From NCBI RefSeq assembly GCF_000427785.1, contig NZ_ATYR01000006.1, positions 1-64,000 of the forward strand: DNA of 64,000 bases, read 5' to 3'. The position numbers were made by a program, and so were the translations under genes. The notes beneath the pieces were generated by a model. That model made no database searches and was not told where the DNA came from. It saw only the letters and a program-made list of their open reading frames with translations. Source of the stretch: Massilia alkalitolerans DSM 17462 (lineage in GTDB: Bacteria > Pseudomonadota > Gammaproteobacteria > Burkholderiales > Burkholderiaceae_D). Positions 17,602 to 28,213 of this stretch are shown one piece after another (the stretch's first letter is position 1; each line of letters begins with the position of its first letter).

Positions 17602-17755
17602 AGCCTATCCCAGCAGGTAAGAGTCGCGCTTGGCGCGCCTGGCAAGCGTGGTCTGCGTTGCTCGTCGTTGCATGGCTCGCCATGCGGCCTCCTCGCGCCT
17701 TGCCCACGCTCGCCATGCATCGCCATTCGCTTCCCCTTACCTACTGGCATAGGCT
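17602..17755. repeat. Long imperfect inverted repeat with AGCCTAT ends
   Basis: AGCCTATCCCAGCAGGTAAG (17602-17621) and CTTACCTACTGGCATAGGCT (17736-17755) are inverted copies matching at 18 of 20 positions. Inner segments (GGCAAGCGTGG and CCACGCTCGCC) also pair partly, so the 154-bp unit could fold as one long hairpin. The right end overlaps the stop codon of the thioesterase gene. It looks like a dispersed non-autonomous repeat. Confidence 0.7.
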
Positions 17756-18192
17756 CAGTCGTGGCTGATCAGCGAATCGAGTGGCGGCAGCTGGCGCGGC
17801 TTGCGGTCCGGACCGGTGGCGACGTAGGTCAGCTGGGCCTCGGTGACTTTCACGACATCCGCCTGCAGGCGGTTGCGCTCGGCATAGACCTCGACGCACA
17901 CGGTGATCGAGGTATTGCCGACCTTGACGATCTCGGCGTAGAAGGACAGCAGGTCGCCCACGAACACCGGCTGCTTGAACAGGAAGGAGTTCACGGCGAT
18001 GGTGGCCACGCGTCCGTTCGCGCGGCGGGTGGCAGGCAGCGAGCCTGCGACGTCGACCTGGGCCATGATCCAGCCGCCGAACACGTCCCCGTATACGTTA
18101 GCGTCGGACGGCGCGGGCATCACGCGCAGTTCGGGCATCTTGCCTTCGGGCAGGCGGGTTCGTGGAACAGCGGCATTTTGTGGCGTGGTCAT
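17755..18192 (-). CDS. Acyl-CoA thioesterase, hotdog fold (YciA-like)
   Basis: This is a 145-residue single-hotdog cytoplasmic thioesterase. The motif SDANVYGDVFGGWIMAQVDVAG holds the Asn and Asp of the YciA/BACH-type active site, followed by the VNSFLFKQPVFVGDLLSFYAEIVKVG strand. It hydrolyses acyl-CoA to free acid and CoA, probably tuning CoA pools alongside the nearby fadD genes. ATG 18192 gives the normal length; an in-frame extension to 18285 has no support. The stop codon lies in the right arm of an inverted repeat. It is divergent from the Atm1-type ABC gene. Confidence 0.85.
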   Translation of the reverse strand: MTTPQNAAVPRTRLPEGKMPELRVMPAPSDANVYGDVFGGWIMAQVDVAGSLPATRRANGRVATIAVNSFLFKQPVFVGDLLSFYAEIVKVGNTSITVCVEVYAERNRLQADVVKVTEAQLTYVATGPDRKPRQLPPLDSLISHD

Positions 18193-18254
18193 CTTGTTTT
18201 CTCGGTAAAAGCTACAATCGTCCCGAATTGAACCATAAATCCCCATACCCTGCC

Positions 18255-20102
18255 ATGCGACGTACTCCAGCCTCATCCGTACCACTGCCGCCCGATTCCA
18301 AGGGCGTGCCGCGCAATGACTGGGCCACCCTGCGCACCCTGTTCCCGTATTTGTGGGTCTACAAATGGCGGGTGCTGGCCGCGCTCGCCGCGCTGGTGGG
18401 CGCCAAGATGGCCAACGTCGGCGTGCCGCTGGTGCTCAAGCAGCTGATCGACCAGCTCGCCATCGACCCGAAAGACCCGCACGCGCTGCTGGTGCTGCCG
18501 CTCGGCGCGCTGGTCGCCTATGGCCTGCTGCGCCTGTCCACCACGCTGTTCACCGAGCTGCGCGAGTTCCTGTTCGCACGGGTGACGCAGCGTGCGGTGC
18601 GGACCATCGCGCTGAAGGTGTTCCGCCACCTGCACGCGCTGTCGCTGCGCTTCCACCTGAACCGCCAGACCGGCGGCATGACGCGCGACATCGAACGCGG
18701 CACGCGCGGCGTCAATTCGCTGATCTCCTATTCGCTGTTCAACGTGCTGCCGACGCTGGTGGAGATCACCCTGGTGCTCGGCTACCTGGTGCTGAACTAC
18801 GACATCTGGTTCACCGTCATCACCGGCGTCGCGCTGGTCAGCTACATCGCCTTCACGGTGATCGTGACCGAATGGCGCACGCACTTTCGCCGCACCATGA
18901 ACGAGCTCGACTCGAAGGCCAATACCAAGGCCATCGATTCGCTGCTCAACTACGAAACGGTAAAATACTTCGGCAACGAGGAATACGAAGCGAAGCGCTA
19001 CGACCAGGGCCTGCAGAGCTTCGAGAACGCCGCGGTGCGCTCGCAGACTTCGCTCTCTTTCCTGAACACGGGCCAATCCCTGATCATCGCCACCGCCGTC
19101 ACGCTGATCCTGTGGCGCGCCACCGAAGGCGTGATCGCCGGGACCATGACCCTTGGCGACCTGGTGCTGGTGAACTCGTTCATGATCCAGCTGTACATCC
19201 CGCTGAACTTCCTGGGCGTGATCTACCGCGAGATCAAGCAGAGCCTGGCCGACATGGAGCGCCTGTTCTCGCTGCTCGACCAGAACCGCGAAGTGGCCGA
19301 CAGTCCCGGCGCCCAGCCGCTGGTGACGCAGGGCGCGCGGGTCGAGTTCTCGCACGTCGAGTTCAGCTACGAAGCCAAGCGCCAGATCCTGTTCGACGTC
19401 GACTTCACGATTCCGGCCGGGACCACCACCGCGGTGGTGGGCCACAGCGGATCGGGCAAGTCGACCCTGTCACGCCTGCTGTTCCGTTTCTACGACGTGA
19501 ATGGCGGGGCGATCCGCATCGACGGCCAGGACCTGCGCAACATCACCCAGCAATCGCTGCGCGCCGCGATCGGCATCGTGCCGCAGGATACGGTGCTGTT
19601 CAACGACAGCATCGAATACAACATCGCGTACGGCCGGCCAGGCGCCTCGCATGAGGACATCGTGGCGGCGGCGCGGGCGGCCTCGATCCACGACTTCATC
19701 GAGAGCCTGCCGGACGGCTACAAGACCACCGTCGGCGAGCGCGGCCTGAAACTGTCGGGCGGCGAGAAGCAGCGCGTGGCGATCGCGCGCACCCTGCTGA
19801 AGAACCCGGCGATCCTGATTTTCGACGAGGCGACGTCGGCGCTGGACTCGAAGTCGGAGCAGGCGATCCAGGCCCAGCTGAAAGAAATCGCGAAGGACCG
19901 CACCACCCTGGTGATTGCGCACCGGCTGTCGACCATCGCGGATGCGCAGCAGATCATCGTGCTGGACCACGGGCGCATCGTGGAGCGCGGCACCCATCAG
20001 TCCTTGCTGGCGGCGCGGGGCTTGTATGCGCAGATGTGGGAAAGGCAGCTGGCGCGGCCGGATGAGGAGCTGGCGTCGCCGCCGCTGGAAATCGCGAAGT
20101 AG
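18255..20102 (+). CDS. Atm1/HMT1-type ABC half-transporter
   Basis: This 615-residue fused permease-ATPase has an N-terminal six-helix ABC exporter domain (about residues 30-320) with RFHLNRQTGGMTRDIERGTRG and ALDSLLNYETVKYFGNE-type loops characteristic of the Atm1 subfamily. The C-terminal nucleotide-binding domain has Walker A GHSGSGKST, signature LKLSGGEKQR, Walker B ILIFDEATSALD and the H-loop IAHRLST. Bacterial Atm1 homologues export glutathione-related or metal-thiol compounds from the cytoplasm as homodimers. ATG 18255 is chosen; the ORF is open to 18162 without a start signal. Confidence 0.9.
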   Translation: MRRTPASSVPLPPDSKGVPRNDWATLRTLFPYLWVYKWRVLAALAALVGAKMANVGVPLVLKQLIDQLAIDPKDPHALLVLPLGALVAYGLLRLSTTLFTELREFLFARVTQRAVRTIALKVFRHLHALSLRFHLNRQTGGMTRDIERGTRGVNSLISYSLFNVLPTLVEITLVLGYLVLNYDIWFTVITGVALVSYIAFTVIVTEWRTHFRRTMNELDSKANTKAIDSLLNYETVKYFGNEEYEAKRYDQGLQSFENAAVRSQTSLSFLNTGQSLIIATAVTLILWRATEGVIAGTMTLGDLVLVNSFMIQLYIPLNFLGVIYREIKQSLADMERLFSLLDQNREVADSPGAQPLVTQGARVEFSHVEFSYEAKRQILFDVDFTIPAGTTTAVVGHSGSGKSTLSRLLFRFYDVNGGAIRIDGQDLRNITQQSLRAAIGIVPQDTVLFNDSIEYNIAYGRPGASHEDIVAAARAASIHDFIESLPDGYKTTVGERGLKLSGGEKQRVAIARTLLKNPAILIFDEATSALDSKSEQAIQAQLKEIAKDRTTLVIAHRLSTIADAQQIIVLDHGRIVERGTHQSLLAARGLYAQMWERQLARPDEELASPPLEIAK

Positions 20103-20140
20103 TCACCCACGTTCGCTTGATTTGACACGCACCCTTGAGA

Positions 20141-20219
20141 CCGTCATTCCCGCGTAGGCGGGAATCCAAGTTTTTGTGGTTAGTCGAGAAATTGGGTTCC
20201 CGCCTGCGCGGGAACGACG
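20141..20219. repeat. Inverted pair of CCCGC-GCGGG palindromic repeats
   Basis: GTCATTCCCGCGTAGGCGGG (starting at 20143) and GGGTTCCCGCCTGCGCGGGA (starting at 20194) are inverted hairpin elements of the family seen at 15901-16005. The pair lies between the convergent ABC exporter and asparaginase genes, where it may also help terminate transcription. Confidence 0.75.
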
Positions 20220-20245
20220 GTTTTTCGGCTAACAAAAGAACTGCA

Positions 20246-21325
20246 TCAGTAGGTATAGAACATCCGCTGGATATCCTTGGTATTGCTGGTCCTGGTCAGC
20301 GCCAGCATCAGCAGGATGCGCGCCTTCTGCGGGCTCAGCGTATCCGCCACCACGAAGTCCAGCTGGTCGTCGTTCGCCTCGCCATTGCGCGCCACGATGC
20401 CCTGGCCCACGCGCGACGAACGTACGATCACCACACCCTTCTCACGCGCCGCGATCAGGGCCGGCTTGGTTTTCGCCGGCAGGCTGCCATTGCCCACGCC
20501 TGCGTGCACCAGGCCCTTGGCGCCGGCGGCCACCAGCGCCTTCACCGCCACGTCGCCCACGTTGGCATACGCGTAGGCCACGTCCACCTGCGGCAGGGCA
20601 TCCAGTGTCGACACGTCGAACTCGGTCTCCACTGTGTGCTTGCGCGTGACTTCACGGTAGAAGAAAGGCTTGCCGCCCTGGATGTAGCCGATCATGCCCA
20701 GCTCGGCCGCACGGAAGGTGTCGGCGGTGGTGGTGTTGGCCTTGGTGACGTCGCGCGCCGCGTGGATCTGGTCGTTCATCGCCACCAGCACGCCCTTGCC
20801 CACCGCGCTTGGCGAGCCGGCCAGGTTGACCGCGTTGTACAGGTTGATCGGGCCGTCCGCCGACAGGGCGGTGGACGGGCGCATCGACCCGACCACCACC
20901 ACCGGCTTTTTGCTTTTCACGACCAGGTTCAGGAAGTAGGCCGTCTCTTCCAGCGTGTCGGTGCCGTGCGTGATGACGATGCCGTCCACGTTCGGCTGCG
21001 CCAGCAGGGTGTTGACGCGCTTGGCCAGGATCAGCCAGTGCTCGTTGCCCATGTTTTCGCTGGCGATCTGGAACACCTGCTCGCCGGTGACGTTCGCCAC
21101 CCTGGTGATTTCCGGGACCGCCTGGATCAGCGATTGCACGCCCACGGTGGCGGCGGTGTAGCCGACCGTCGTCGTGCTGCTGGCGCCGGTGCCGGCGATG
21201 GTGCCGCCGGTGGCGAGGATGGTCACGTTCGGCAGCTTCGAGGCTTGTGCCTGCACGGCGCCGGCAAGCATGAGCAGGAAGGCAAACAGCGCCGCACCGG
21301 CGCGCTGGGTAGGACGGAACAACAT
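20246..21325 (-). CDS. ansB: Type II L-asparaginase, periplasmic
   Basis: This 359-residue exported enzyme hydrolyses asparagine to aspartate and ammonia. The signal peptide is AGAALFAFLLMLAGAVQAQA. The first catalytic Thr is in ILATGGTIAGTG, and the second triad lies in GIVITHGTDTLEETAYFL. VVVVGSMRPSTALSADGPINLYNAV is the usual third conserved block. Length and export match AnsB. It is followed on the same strand, transcriptionally after an amidohydrolase and a dicarboxylate/amino-acid symporter, which would import the aspartate formed. Confidence 0.93.
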   Translation of the reverse strand: MLFRPTQRAGAALFAFLLMLAGAVQAQASKLPNVTILATGGTIAGTGASSTTTVGYTAATVGVQSLIQAVPEITRVANVTGEQVFQIASENMGNEHWLILAKRVNTLLAQPNVDGIVITHGTDTLEETAYFLNLVVKSKKPVVVVGSMRPSTALSADGPINLYNAVNLAGSPSAVGKGVLVAMNDQIHAARDVTKANTTTADTFRAAELGMIGYIQGGKPFFYREVTRKHTVETEFDVSTLDALPQVDVAYAYANVGDVAVKALVAAGAKGLVHAGVGNGSLPAKTKPALIAAREKGVVIVRSSRVGQGIVARNGEANDDQLDFVVADTLSPQKARILLMLALTRTSNTKDIQRMFYTY

Positions 21326-21350
21326 GAACTTCTCCTTTTGCTAAAAACGC

Positions 21351-22637
<1,287 letters not shown>

Positions 22638-22671
22638 GTCTCGCTCCTCATGTTGTTATAGGTAGTGATGG

Positions 22672-22701
22672 AAAAAAGGCCCTCCATCGCTGGAAGGCCT
22701 T
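22672..22701 (-). terminator. Intrinsic terminator of the symporter gene
   Basis: Read on the minus strand, AAGGCCTTCCA-GCGA-TGGAGGGCCTT forms a stem and is followed by a T run (AAAAAA on the plus strand). It lies 27 nt after the symporter stop, so the symporter is probably a separate transcript from the amidohydrolase-ansB pair. Confidence 0.8.
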
Positions 22702-22727
22702 CGGTACTGAAGATGATTCGTGCTGCG

Positions 22728-23990
22728 TTAGCGCAGCGGCGCGATCGCCGGATCCTTGTTCGGCTCGGCCAGGTCGCCTTCCCACTTCGCGACCACGGCG
22801 GTGGCGATGCCGTTGCCGATCACGTTGGTGGCCGAACGGGCCATGTCCAGGAAGTGGTCGATGCCCAGCAGGAGCAGCAGGCCGGCTTCCGGGATGTTGA
22901 ACTGGGCCAGGGTGGCGGCGATGACGACCAGCGAGGCGCGCGGCACGCCGGCCATGCCCTTCGAGGTCAGCATCAGCACCAGCATCATGGTCATCTGGGT
23001 CGCCAGGTCCAGCTCGATGCCGTAGGCCTGGGCGATGAACACGGCCGCGAAGGTGCAATACATCATCGAGCCGTCGAGGTTGAACGAGTAGCCGATCGGC
23101 AGCACGAAGGCGGCCAGGCGGTTCTTGACGCCGAAGCGCTCCAGGCCTTCCAGGGTCTTCGGGAACGCCGCTTCCGACGAGGCGCAGGTGTAGGCCAGGA
23201 TGGTCGGTTCCTTCAGTTCGGAAATCAGGCGCAGCACGCGGCGGCCCAGGAAGATCCCGCCGATCGCGATCAGGACCACCCACAGCAGGATGATGCCGAG
23301 GTAGAACTCGGCCATGAAGATGCCGTAGGTCGACAGCACGCCCAGGCCGCTCTTGGCGATGACGCCGGCCACCGCCGCGAACACGGCGATCGGCGCGAAG
23401 TTCATGACGTAGCCGGTGAGCTTGAGCATGATGTGGGCGATGCCGTCCACTGCGTCGATCAGCGGGGTGGCGCGGGCGCCGACGGCGGCCGCCGCGGTGC
23501 CGAAGAACACCGAGAACACCACGATCTGCAGGATCTCGTTCCTGGCCATGCCGTCGAAGATCGAGGTCGGGATCAGGTGGGTGATGAAGTCCTTCATGGT
23601 CAGGCCGGTGGTGGTGATGCCCGACGAGGCGCCCACCGGCGGCACGGCGCCCGACAGGGCCATCGCGTCACCCGGACGGAACAGGTTCACCAGGATCAGG
23701 CCCAGCGACAGCGAGATGACCGAGGCGATGAAGAACCAGCCCAGCGCCTTGACGCCGATGCGGCCCACTTCCTTGGCGTCGCCCATTTTGGCGATGCCGA
23801 CCACCAGGGTCGAAAACACCAGCGGCGCGATGATCATCTTGATCAGGCGGAGGAACATGGTCGTGATCAGCGACATCGTCTCGGCGAAGCCTGCCGGGTT
23901 CTCGAAGCTGGTGTTGGCCACGTAGCCGACGACGATCCCGAGCGCGAGGCCGACCAGGATGTAGGTTGTCAGGCGGTTCTTTTTATCCAT
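22728..23990 (-). CDS. Dicarboxylate/amino acid:cation symporter (DAACS)
   Basis: This 420-residue inner-membrane carrier belongs to the GltP/DctA family and takes up glutamate, aspartate or C4-dicarboxylates with protons or sodium. It has about eight membrane helices plus re-entrant loops. The Ser-rich re-entrant loop is LAYTCASSEAAFPKTLEGLE; the helix 7 motif (YSFNLDGSMMYCTFAAVFIAQAYG) and the second loop (LVLMLTSKGMAGVPRASLVV) are present. ATG 23990 is chosen, with AGGAAG upstream and a typical MDKKNRLTTYILVGL start. The neighbouring periplasmic asparaginase would supply aspartate. Confidence 0.9.
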   Translation of the reverse strand: MDKKNRLTTYILVGLALGIVVGYVANTSFENPAGFAETMSLITTMFLRLIKMIIAPLVFSTLVVGIAKMGDAKEVGRIGVKALGWFFIASVISLSLGLILVNLFRPGDAMALSGAVPPVGASSGITTTGLTMKDFITHLIPTSIFDGMARNEILQIVVFSVFFGTAAAAVGARATPLIDAVDGIAHIMLKLTGYVMNFAPIAVFAAVAGVIAKSGLGVLSTYGIFMAEFYLGIILLWVVLIAIGGIFLGRRVLRLISELKEPTILAYTCASSEAAFPKTLEGLERFGVKNRLAAFVLPIGYSFNLDGSMMYCTFAAVFIAQAYGIELDLATQMTMMLVLMLTSKGMAGVPRASLVVIAATLAQFNIPEAGLLLLLGIDHFLDMARSATNVIGNGIATAVVAKWEGDLAEPNKDPAIAPLR

Positions 23991-24181
23991 AATGCTTCCT
24001 GTCTCGTGGACCTGTGCATAACCCGCGGCAGGGGATGGCACTGTCGCAAGCCGAACTATTGGGGTTTTTTATCGTAGGGAGAACGGTGATTCGTTCTGGT
24101 AGGTAAGGCAAGTTCCGAAGTATCCTTGTCGCTAGAAATGCTGTCAAGCACGCTTACACGAGTACAACAGAACAGGCGCAG

Positions 24182-24907
<726 letters not shown>

Positions 24908-24950
24908 AAAGAAGGCTGAGCATTGCGTTCAGCGGCAAGATCGACGTGGT

Positions 24951-24979
24951 CGAAGAGGCGCGGATTCCGCGCCTCTTCG
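24951..24979. terminator. Perfect 13-bp hairpin between convergent genes
   Basis: CGAAGAGGCGCGG and CCGCGCCTCTTCG pair perfectly around a 3-nt ATT loop. The hairpin lies 43 nt after the ATPase stop and just before the 3' end of the convergent PEP-CTERM gene. There is no clear T tract, so it is a probable rather than certain bidirectional terminator. Confidence 0.6.
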
Positions 24980-24999
24980 GTCAGGCGCCAACGCCCCGC

Positions 25000-26136
25000 T
25001 CAGCGGGCCGCTTTCCGGCGCCGCAGGCCGGCCATGGCCAACACGCCGGACAACAGGATGGCGGCGCTGCCGGGTTCCGGCACTGCAGCCGGGGCGCCCG
25101 CATCGATCAGGTCGAGGCGCAGGGGCTGGCAGCCGACGCCGGACTTGCAGCCATAGGCGGCGATCTGTTGTAGGTCGTTGATGCCGCGGGCGTCGACTAT
25201 CCGCCAGCCGGAAGAGGCATCGATCAACGCATTCAGGTCGGTCATGGCGCCGTTCTGGTAGAGAAAGGCGTGGGTAGCATCGTTGGCGATGCCGGCCTGG
25301 CCCACGACCTGGCCGGCGGCATTGATGCCGTGGGCGACGCTATACGTCCCGCCCAGTGTGCCGAGGTCCTGCATGGCGCCGTTCTGGTAGAGGAAGGCGT
25401 GGGAAGCCGCATTGTTGGCGGTGCCGGCATAGCCCACGACCTGGCCAGCGGCATTGATGCCGTGGGCGATGCTATACGTCCCGCCCAGTGTGCCGAGGTC
25501 CTGCATGGCGCCGTTCTGGTAGAGGAAGGCGTGGGAAGCCGCATTGTTGGCGGTGCCGGCATAGCCCACGACCTGGCCAGCGGCATTGATGCCGTGGGCG
25601 ATGCTATACGTCCCGCCCAGCGTGCCGAGGTCCTGCATGGCGCCGTTCTGGTAGAGAAAGGCGTGGTTAGAATTGTTGGCGGTGCCGGCCTGGCCCACGA
25701 CCTGGCCGGCGGCATTGATGCCGTAGGCGGCGCTAGACGTCCCGCCCAGTGTGCCGAGGTCCTGCATGGCGCCGTTCTGGTAGAGGAAGGCGTGGGAAGC
25801 CGCATTGTTGGCGGTGTTGGCATAGCCTACGACCTGGCCGGCGGCATTGATGCCGTTGGCGGAGCTATACGTCCCGCCCAGTGTGCCGAGGTCCTGCATG
25901 GCGCCGTTCTGGTAGAGAAAGGCGTGGTTAGCATTGTTGGCGGTGCCAGCCGGGCCCACGACCTGGCCGGCGGCATTGATGCCGAAGGCGTTGCCAGAAA
26001 ATCCGCCCAGGGTGCCCAGGGCGGTGACGTTATACACAGGTGCGGCTTGCGCCATCAGCGGCAGCAGGGCGGCGACGATGACAGACTGGCGCAGGGGGGG
26101 CATCATTGTGTGCGAAAAGAGGCGGTGGATGCTCAT
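25000..26136 (-). CDS. PEP-CTERM protein with HAF-type tandem repeats
   Basis: This 378-residue exported protein has a signal peptide (IVAALLPLMAQA). Residues about 45-305 consist of six repeats of 43-44 residues, each built as GINAAGQVVG, then ANNA-HAFLYQNGAM, then QDLGTLGGTYS. This is the HAF extracellular repeat pattern. The C terminus is a PEP-CTERM sorting signal: VPEPGSAAILLSGVLAMAGL then RRRKAAR. It should be processed by an exosortase, which is not encoded in this window. The DNA repeats are nearly identical, so repeat number may vary between strains. AGGGAT precedes the ATG. Confidence 0.88.
   Translation of the reverse strand: MSIHRLFSHTMMPPLRQSVIVAALLPLMAQAAPVYNVTALGTLGGFSGNAFGINAAGQVVGPAGTANNANHAFLYQNGAMQDLGTLGGTYSSANGINAAGQVVGYANTANNAASHAFLYQNGAMQDLGTLGGTSSAAYGINAAGQVVGQAGTANNSNHAFLYQNGAMQDLGTLGGTYSIAHGINAAGQVVGYAGTANNAASHAFLYQNGAMQDLGTLGGTYSIAHGINAAGQVVGYAGTANNAASHAFLYQNGAMQDLGTLGGTYSVAHGINAAGQVVGQAGIANDATHAFLYQNGAMTDLNALIDASSGWRIVDARGINDLQQIAAYGCKSGVGCQPLRLDLIDAGAPAAVPEPGSAAILLSGVLAMAGLRRRKAAR
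25242..25990 (-). repeat. 129/132-bp coding tandem repeat array
   Basis: The phrase ATTGATGCC recurs at 25321, 25453, 25585, 25714, 25846 and 25975, giving spacings of 132, 132, 129, 132 and 129 bp. The units at 25329-25460 and 25461-25592 differ at one base by eye. Each unit encodes one 43-44 residue HAF repeat of the PEP-CTERM protein. Confidence 0.9.
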
Positions 26137-26343
26137 GCGGATATCCCTGGTTTGTGATTATGGGTTATAAAGTGAATTAATCAGCAATAAACATGCCATG
26201 CAGTAAAATCAAGTGCTTGGCACTATGATTTGCAAGGACTGTAAAAAAATTCGACACCTTCATGGCGCGCTGACGCTGGCGCCGGCCCCCCTCCGGTGCA
26301 GTGGCTCCGGTAGAATGTCGGCATCCGCAATCCGAGAGCCGCC

Positions 26344-27393
26344 ATGTCCCCGATCGATACCCCTGACACCATTACCATCACCCGCCCCGACGACTGGCAC
26401 CTGCACCTGCGCGACGGCGCGGCGCTGTCCAGCGTCCTGCCGCACAGCGCGCGCCAGTTCGCGCGTGCGATCGTGATGCCGAACCTGAAGCCGCCGGTCA
26501 CCACCACCGCCATGGCTGCCGCCTACCGCGAGCGCATCCTGGCCGCCCTGCCGGAAGGCATGGCGTTTGAACCGCTGATGACGCTGTACCTGACCGACAA
26601 CACCGATCCGGACGAGATCCGCCGCGCCCAGGATTCCGGCTTCGTCCACGCGGTCAAGCTGTATCCGGCCGGCGCCACCACCAATTCCGACGCCGGCGTC
26701 ACCGACCTGAAGAAATGCTATAAAACGCTGGAAGTGATGCAGGAAGTCGGCATGCCGCTGCTGGTGCACGGCGAAGTCACCGACAACGAGATCGACCTGT
26801 TCGACCGCGAAGCCGTGTTCATCGAGCGCGTCATGCGCCCGCTGCGCAGCGCCATGCCAGTCCTGAAGGTGGTGTTCGAGCACATCACCACCAAAGAAGC
26901 GGCCCAGTACGTGGCCGAGGCGGAAGGGCCGATCGCGGCGACCATCACCGCCCACCACCTGCTGTACAACCGTAACGAGATCTTCCGCGGCGGTATCCGC
27001 CCGCACTACTACTGCCTGCCGGTGCTCAAGCGCGAGGAACACCGCCTGGCGCTGGTCACGGCCGCCACCAGCGGCGACGAGCGCTTCTTCCTCGGCACCG
27101 ACTCGGCGCCGCACGCGGTGCACACCAAGTATGCCGCCTGCGGTTGCGCCGGCTGCTACACCGCGCTGCACGCGATGGAGATGTATACCGAAGCCTTCGC
27201 CCAGGCTGGCGCACTCGACAAGCTGGAAGCCTTCGCCAGCCTGAACGGCCCGGCCTTCTACGGCCTGCCGGTCAACGAAGGGACGATCACGCTCAAGCGC
27301 GAGTCCTGGACCCTGCCGGACACCGTTCCCTTCGGCGAGCACTCGCTGGTGCCGCTCAACGCCGGCGAGACCATCTCCTGGAAGATGGTGTAA
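26344..27393 (+). CDS. pyrC: Dihydroorotase
   Basis: This 349-residue type II dihydroorotase interconverts carbamoyl-aspartate and dihydroorotate in pyrimidine synthesis. Zinc ligands are HxH in [10 protein letters not shown], the Lys that is carboxylated lies in [18 protein letters not shown], His ligands are in LLVHGE and VFEHITT, and the catalytic Asp is in LGTDSAPH. Length matches E. coli PyrC. The DUF3025 gene begins 6 bp downstream and is probably co-transcribed. Confidence 0.95.
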   Translation: MSPIDTPDTITITRPDDWHLHLRDGAALSSVLPHSARQFARAIVMPNLKPPVTTTAMAAAYRERILAALPEGMAFEPLMTLYLTDNTDPDEIRRAQDSGFVHAVKLYPAGATTNSDAGVTDLKKCYKTLEVMQEVGMPLLVHGEVTDNEIDLFDREAVFIERVMRPLRSAMPVLKVVFEHITTKEAAQYVAEAEGPIAATITAHHLLYNRNEIFRGGIRPHYYCLPVLKREEHRLALVTAATSGDERFFLGTDSAPHAVHTKYAACGCAGCYTALHAMEMYTEAFAQAGALDKLEAFASLNGPAFYGLPVNEGTITLKRESWTLPDTVPFGEHSLVPLNAGETISWKMV

Positions 27394-27399
27394 GCCTGC

Positions 27400-28203
27400 A
27401 TGCTGTCGCAGATCGACTGGTCGCGCCCGTGGTATGACGCGGTGCGGCCGGCCTGGCTGGAAGTTGCGCGGCTGGGCCTGGACGGCGATGACTTCATCGA
27501 CGCTTTCAACCGCAACGCGACGGCGCTCGGTCTGCGCAACGGGGCGGGCCTGCCGCTGCGCTTCGTGCCGCAAAGCACGCTGCCGGAGGGGACGGCCTAC
27601 GAGGAATTCATCGGCGCCACCGGCCAGGTCCCGACCCGCGACAACCTGCACGACTTCTTCAACGGCCTGGTGTGGCAGACCTTCCCGCTCATCAAGCGCC
27701 AGCTCAATGCCCTGCAGGCCGCCCAGATCGCCCAGGCCGGCATCGGCAAGTCGCGCGGGCCGGCGCGCGATGCCGCCACCATTTTCGACGAGAACGCCGC
27801 GCTGCTGGTCGTGCGCGAGGGGAATGGCGGACGGGCGCTGGTGGACGAACTGCGGGCCCACGGCTGGCTCTCCGCCCTCCATGACAAGCGCGCCGACTTC
27901 GAAAGCGATGTGCGAATCTGGCTGTTTGGCCACGCGCTGATGGAAAAGCTGGTCGCGCCGCGCAAGGCGATCACCGCCCATACGCGCGTCATCTTCGCCG
28001 GCGATGATGTGCTCGCGCTGGCCCCTGGCGAGCAGCGGGCCTGGCTCGACGCCCACGTGGCGGACGAGCTGGCGCGCGCAGGCTTGACGACGGCTGGCTT
28101 CACGCCGCTGCCCGTGCTCGGCGTGCCGGACTGGTGGCCCGGGCAGGACCGCGACTTTTATCTCGATACCACGGTCTTCCGCCCAAAACGGCAGACCACC
28201 TGA
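27400..28203 (+). CDS. DUF3025 domain protein
   Basis: This 267-residue cytoplasmic protein matches the DUF3025 family by its characteristic segments: LPLRFVPQSTLPEGTAYEEFI, NLHDFFNGLVWQTFPLIKRQLN and RGPARDAATIFDENAALLV. No enzyme motif is recognisable. In betaproteobacteria DUF3025 genes often follow pyrC, as here with 6 bp between them. No signal peptide or membrane segment is seen. Confidence 0.8.
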   Translation: MLSQIDWSRPWYDAVRPAWLEVARLGLDGDDFIDAFNRNATALGLRNGAGLPLRFVPQSTLPEGTAYEEFIGATGQVPTRDNLHDFFNGLVWQTFPLIKRQLNALQAAQIAQAGIGKSRGPARDAATIFDENAALLVVREGNGGRALVDELRAHGWLSALHDKRADFESDVRIWLFGHALMEKLVAPRKAITAHTRVIFAGDDVLALAPGEQRAWLDAHVADELARAGLTTAGFTPLPVLGVPDWWPGQDRDFYLDTTVFRPKRQTT

Positions 28204-28213
28204 AAGGAATACG

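Noticed and set aside
17597-17716. N-terminal extension of the PhoD protein.
   Set aside because: It lies in a dispersed inverted repeat and would place 40 residues before a good Tat lipoprotein signal.
25242-25990. Regular 129/132-bp direct repeats that could suggest a CRISPR-like array.
   Set aside because: The units are in frame and encode HAF protein repeats; there are no short repeats with unique spacers.
26217-26234. TTGGCAC...TTTGC resembling a sigma-54 promoter near the PEP-CTERM gene.
   Set aside because: The GG-to-GC spacing is 11 rather than 10, and it points towards pyrC, not the PEP-CTERM gene.
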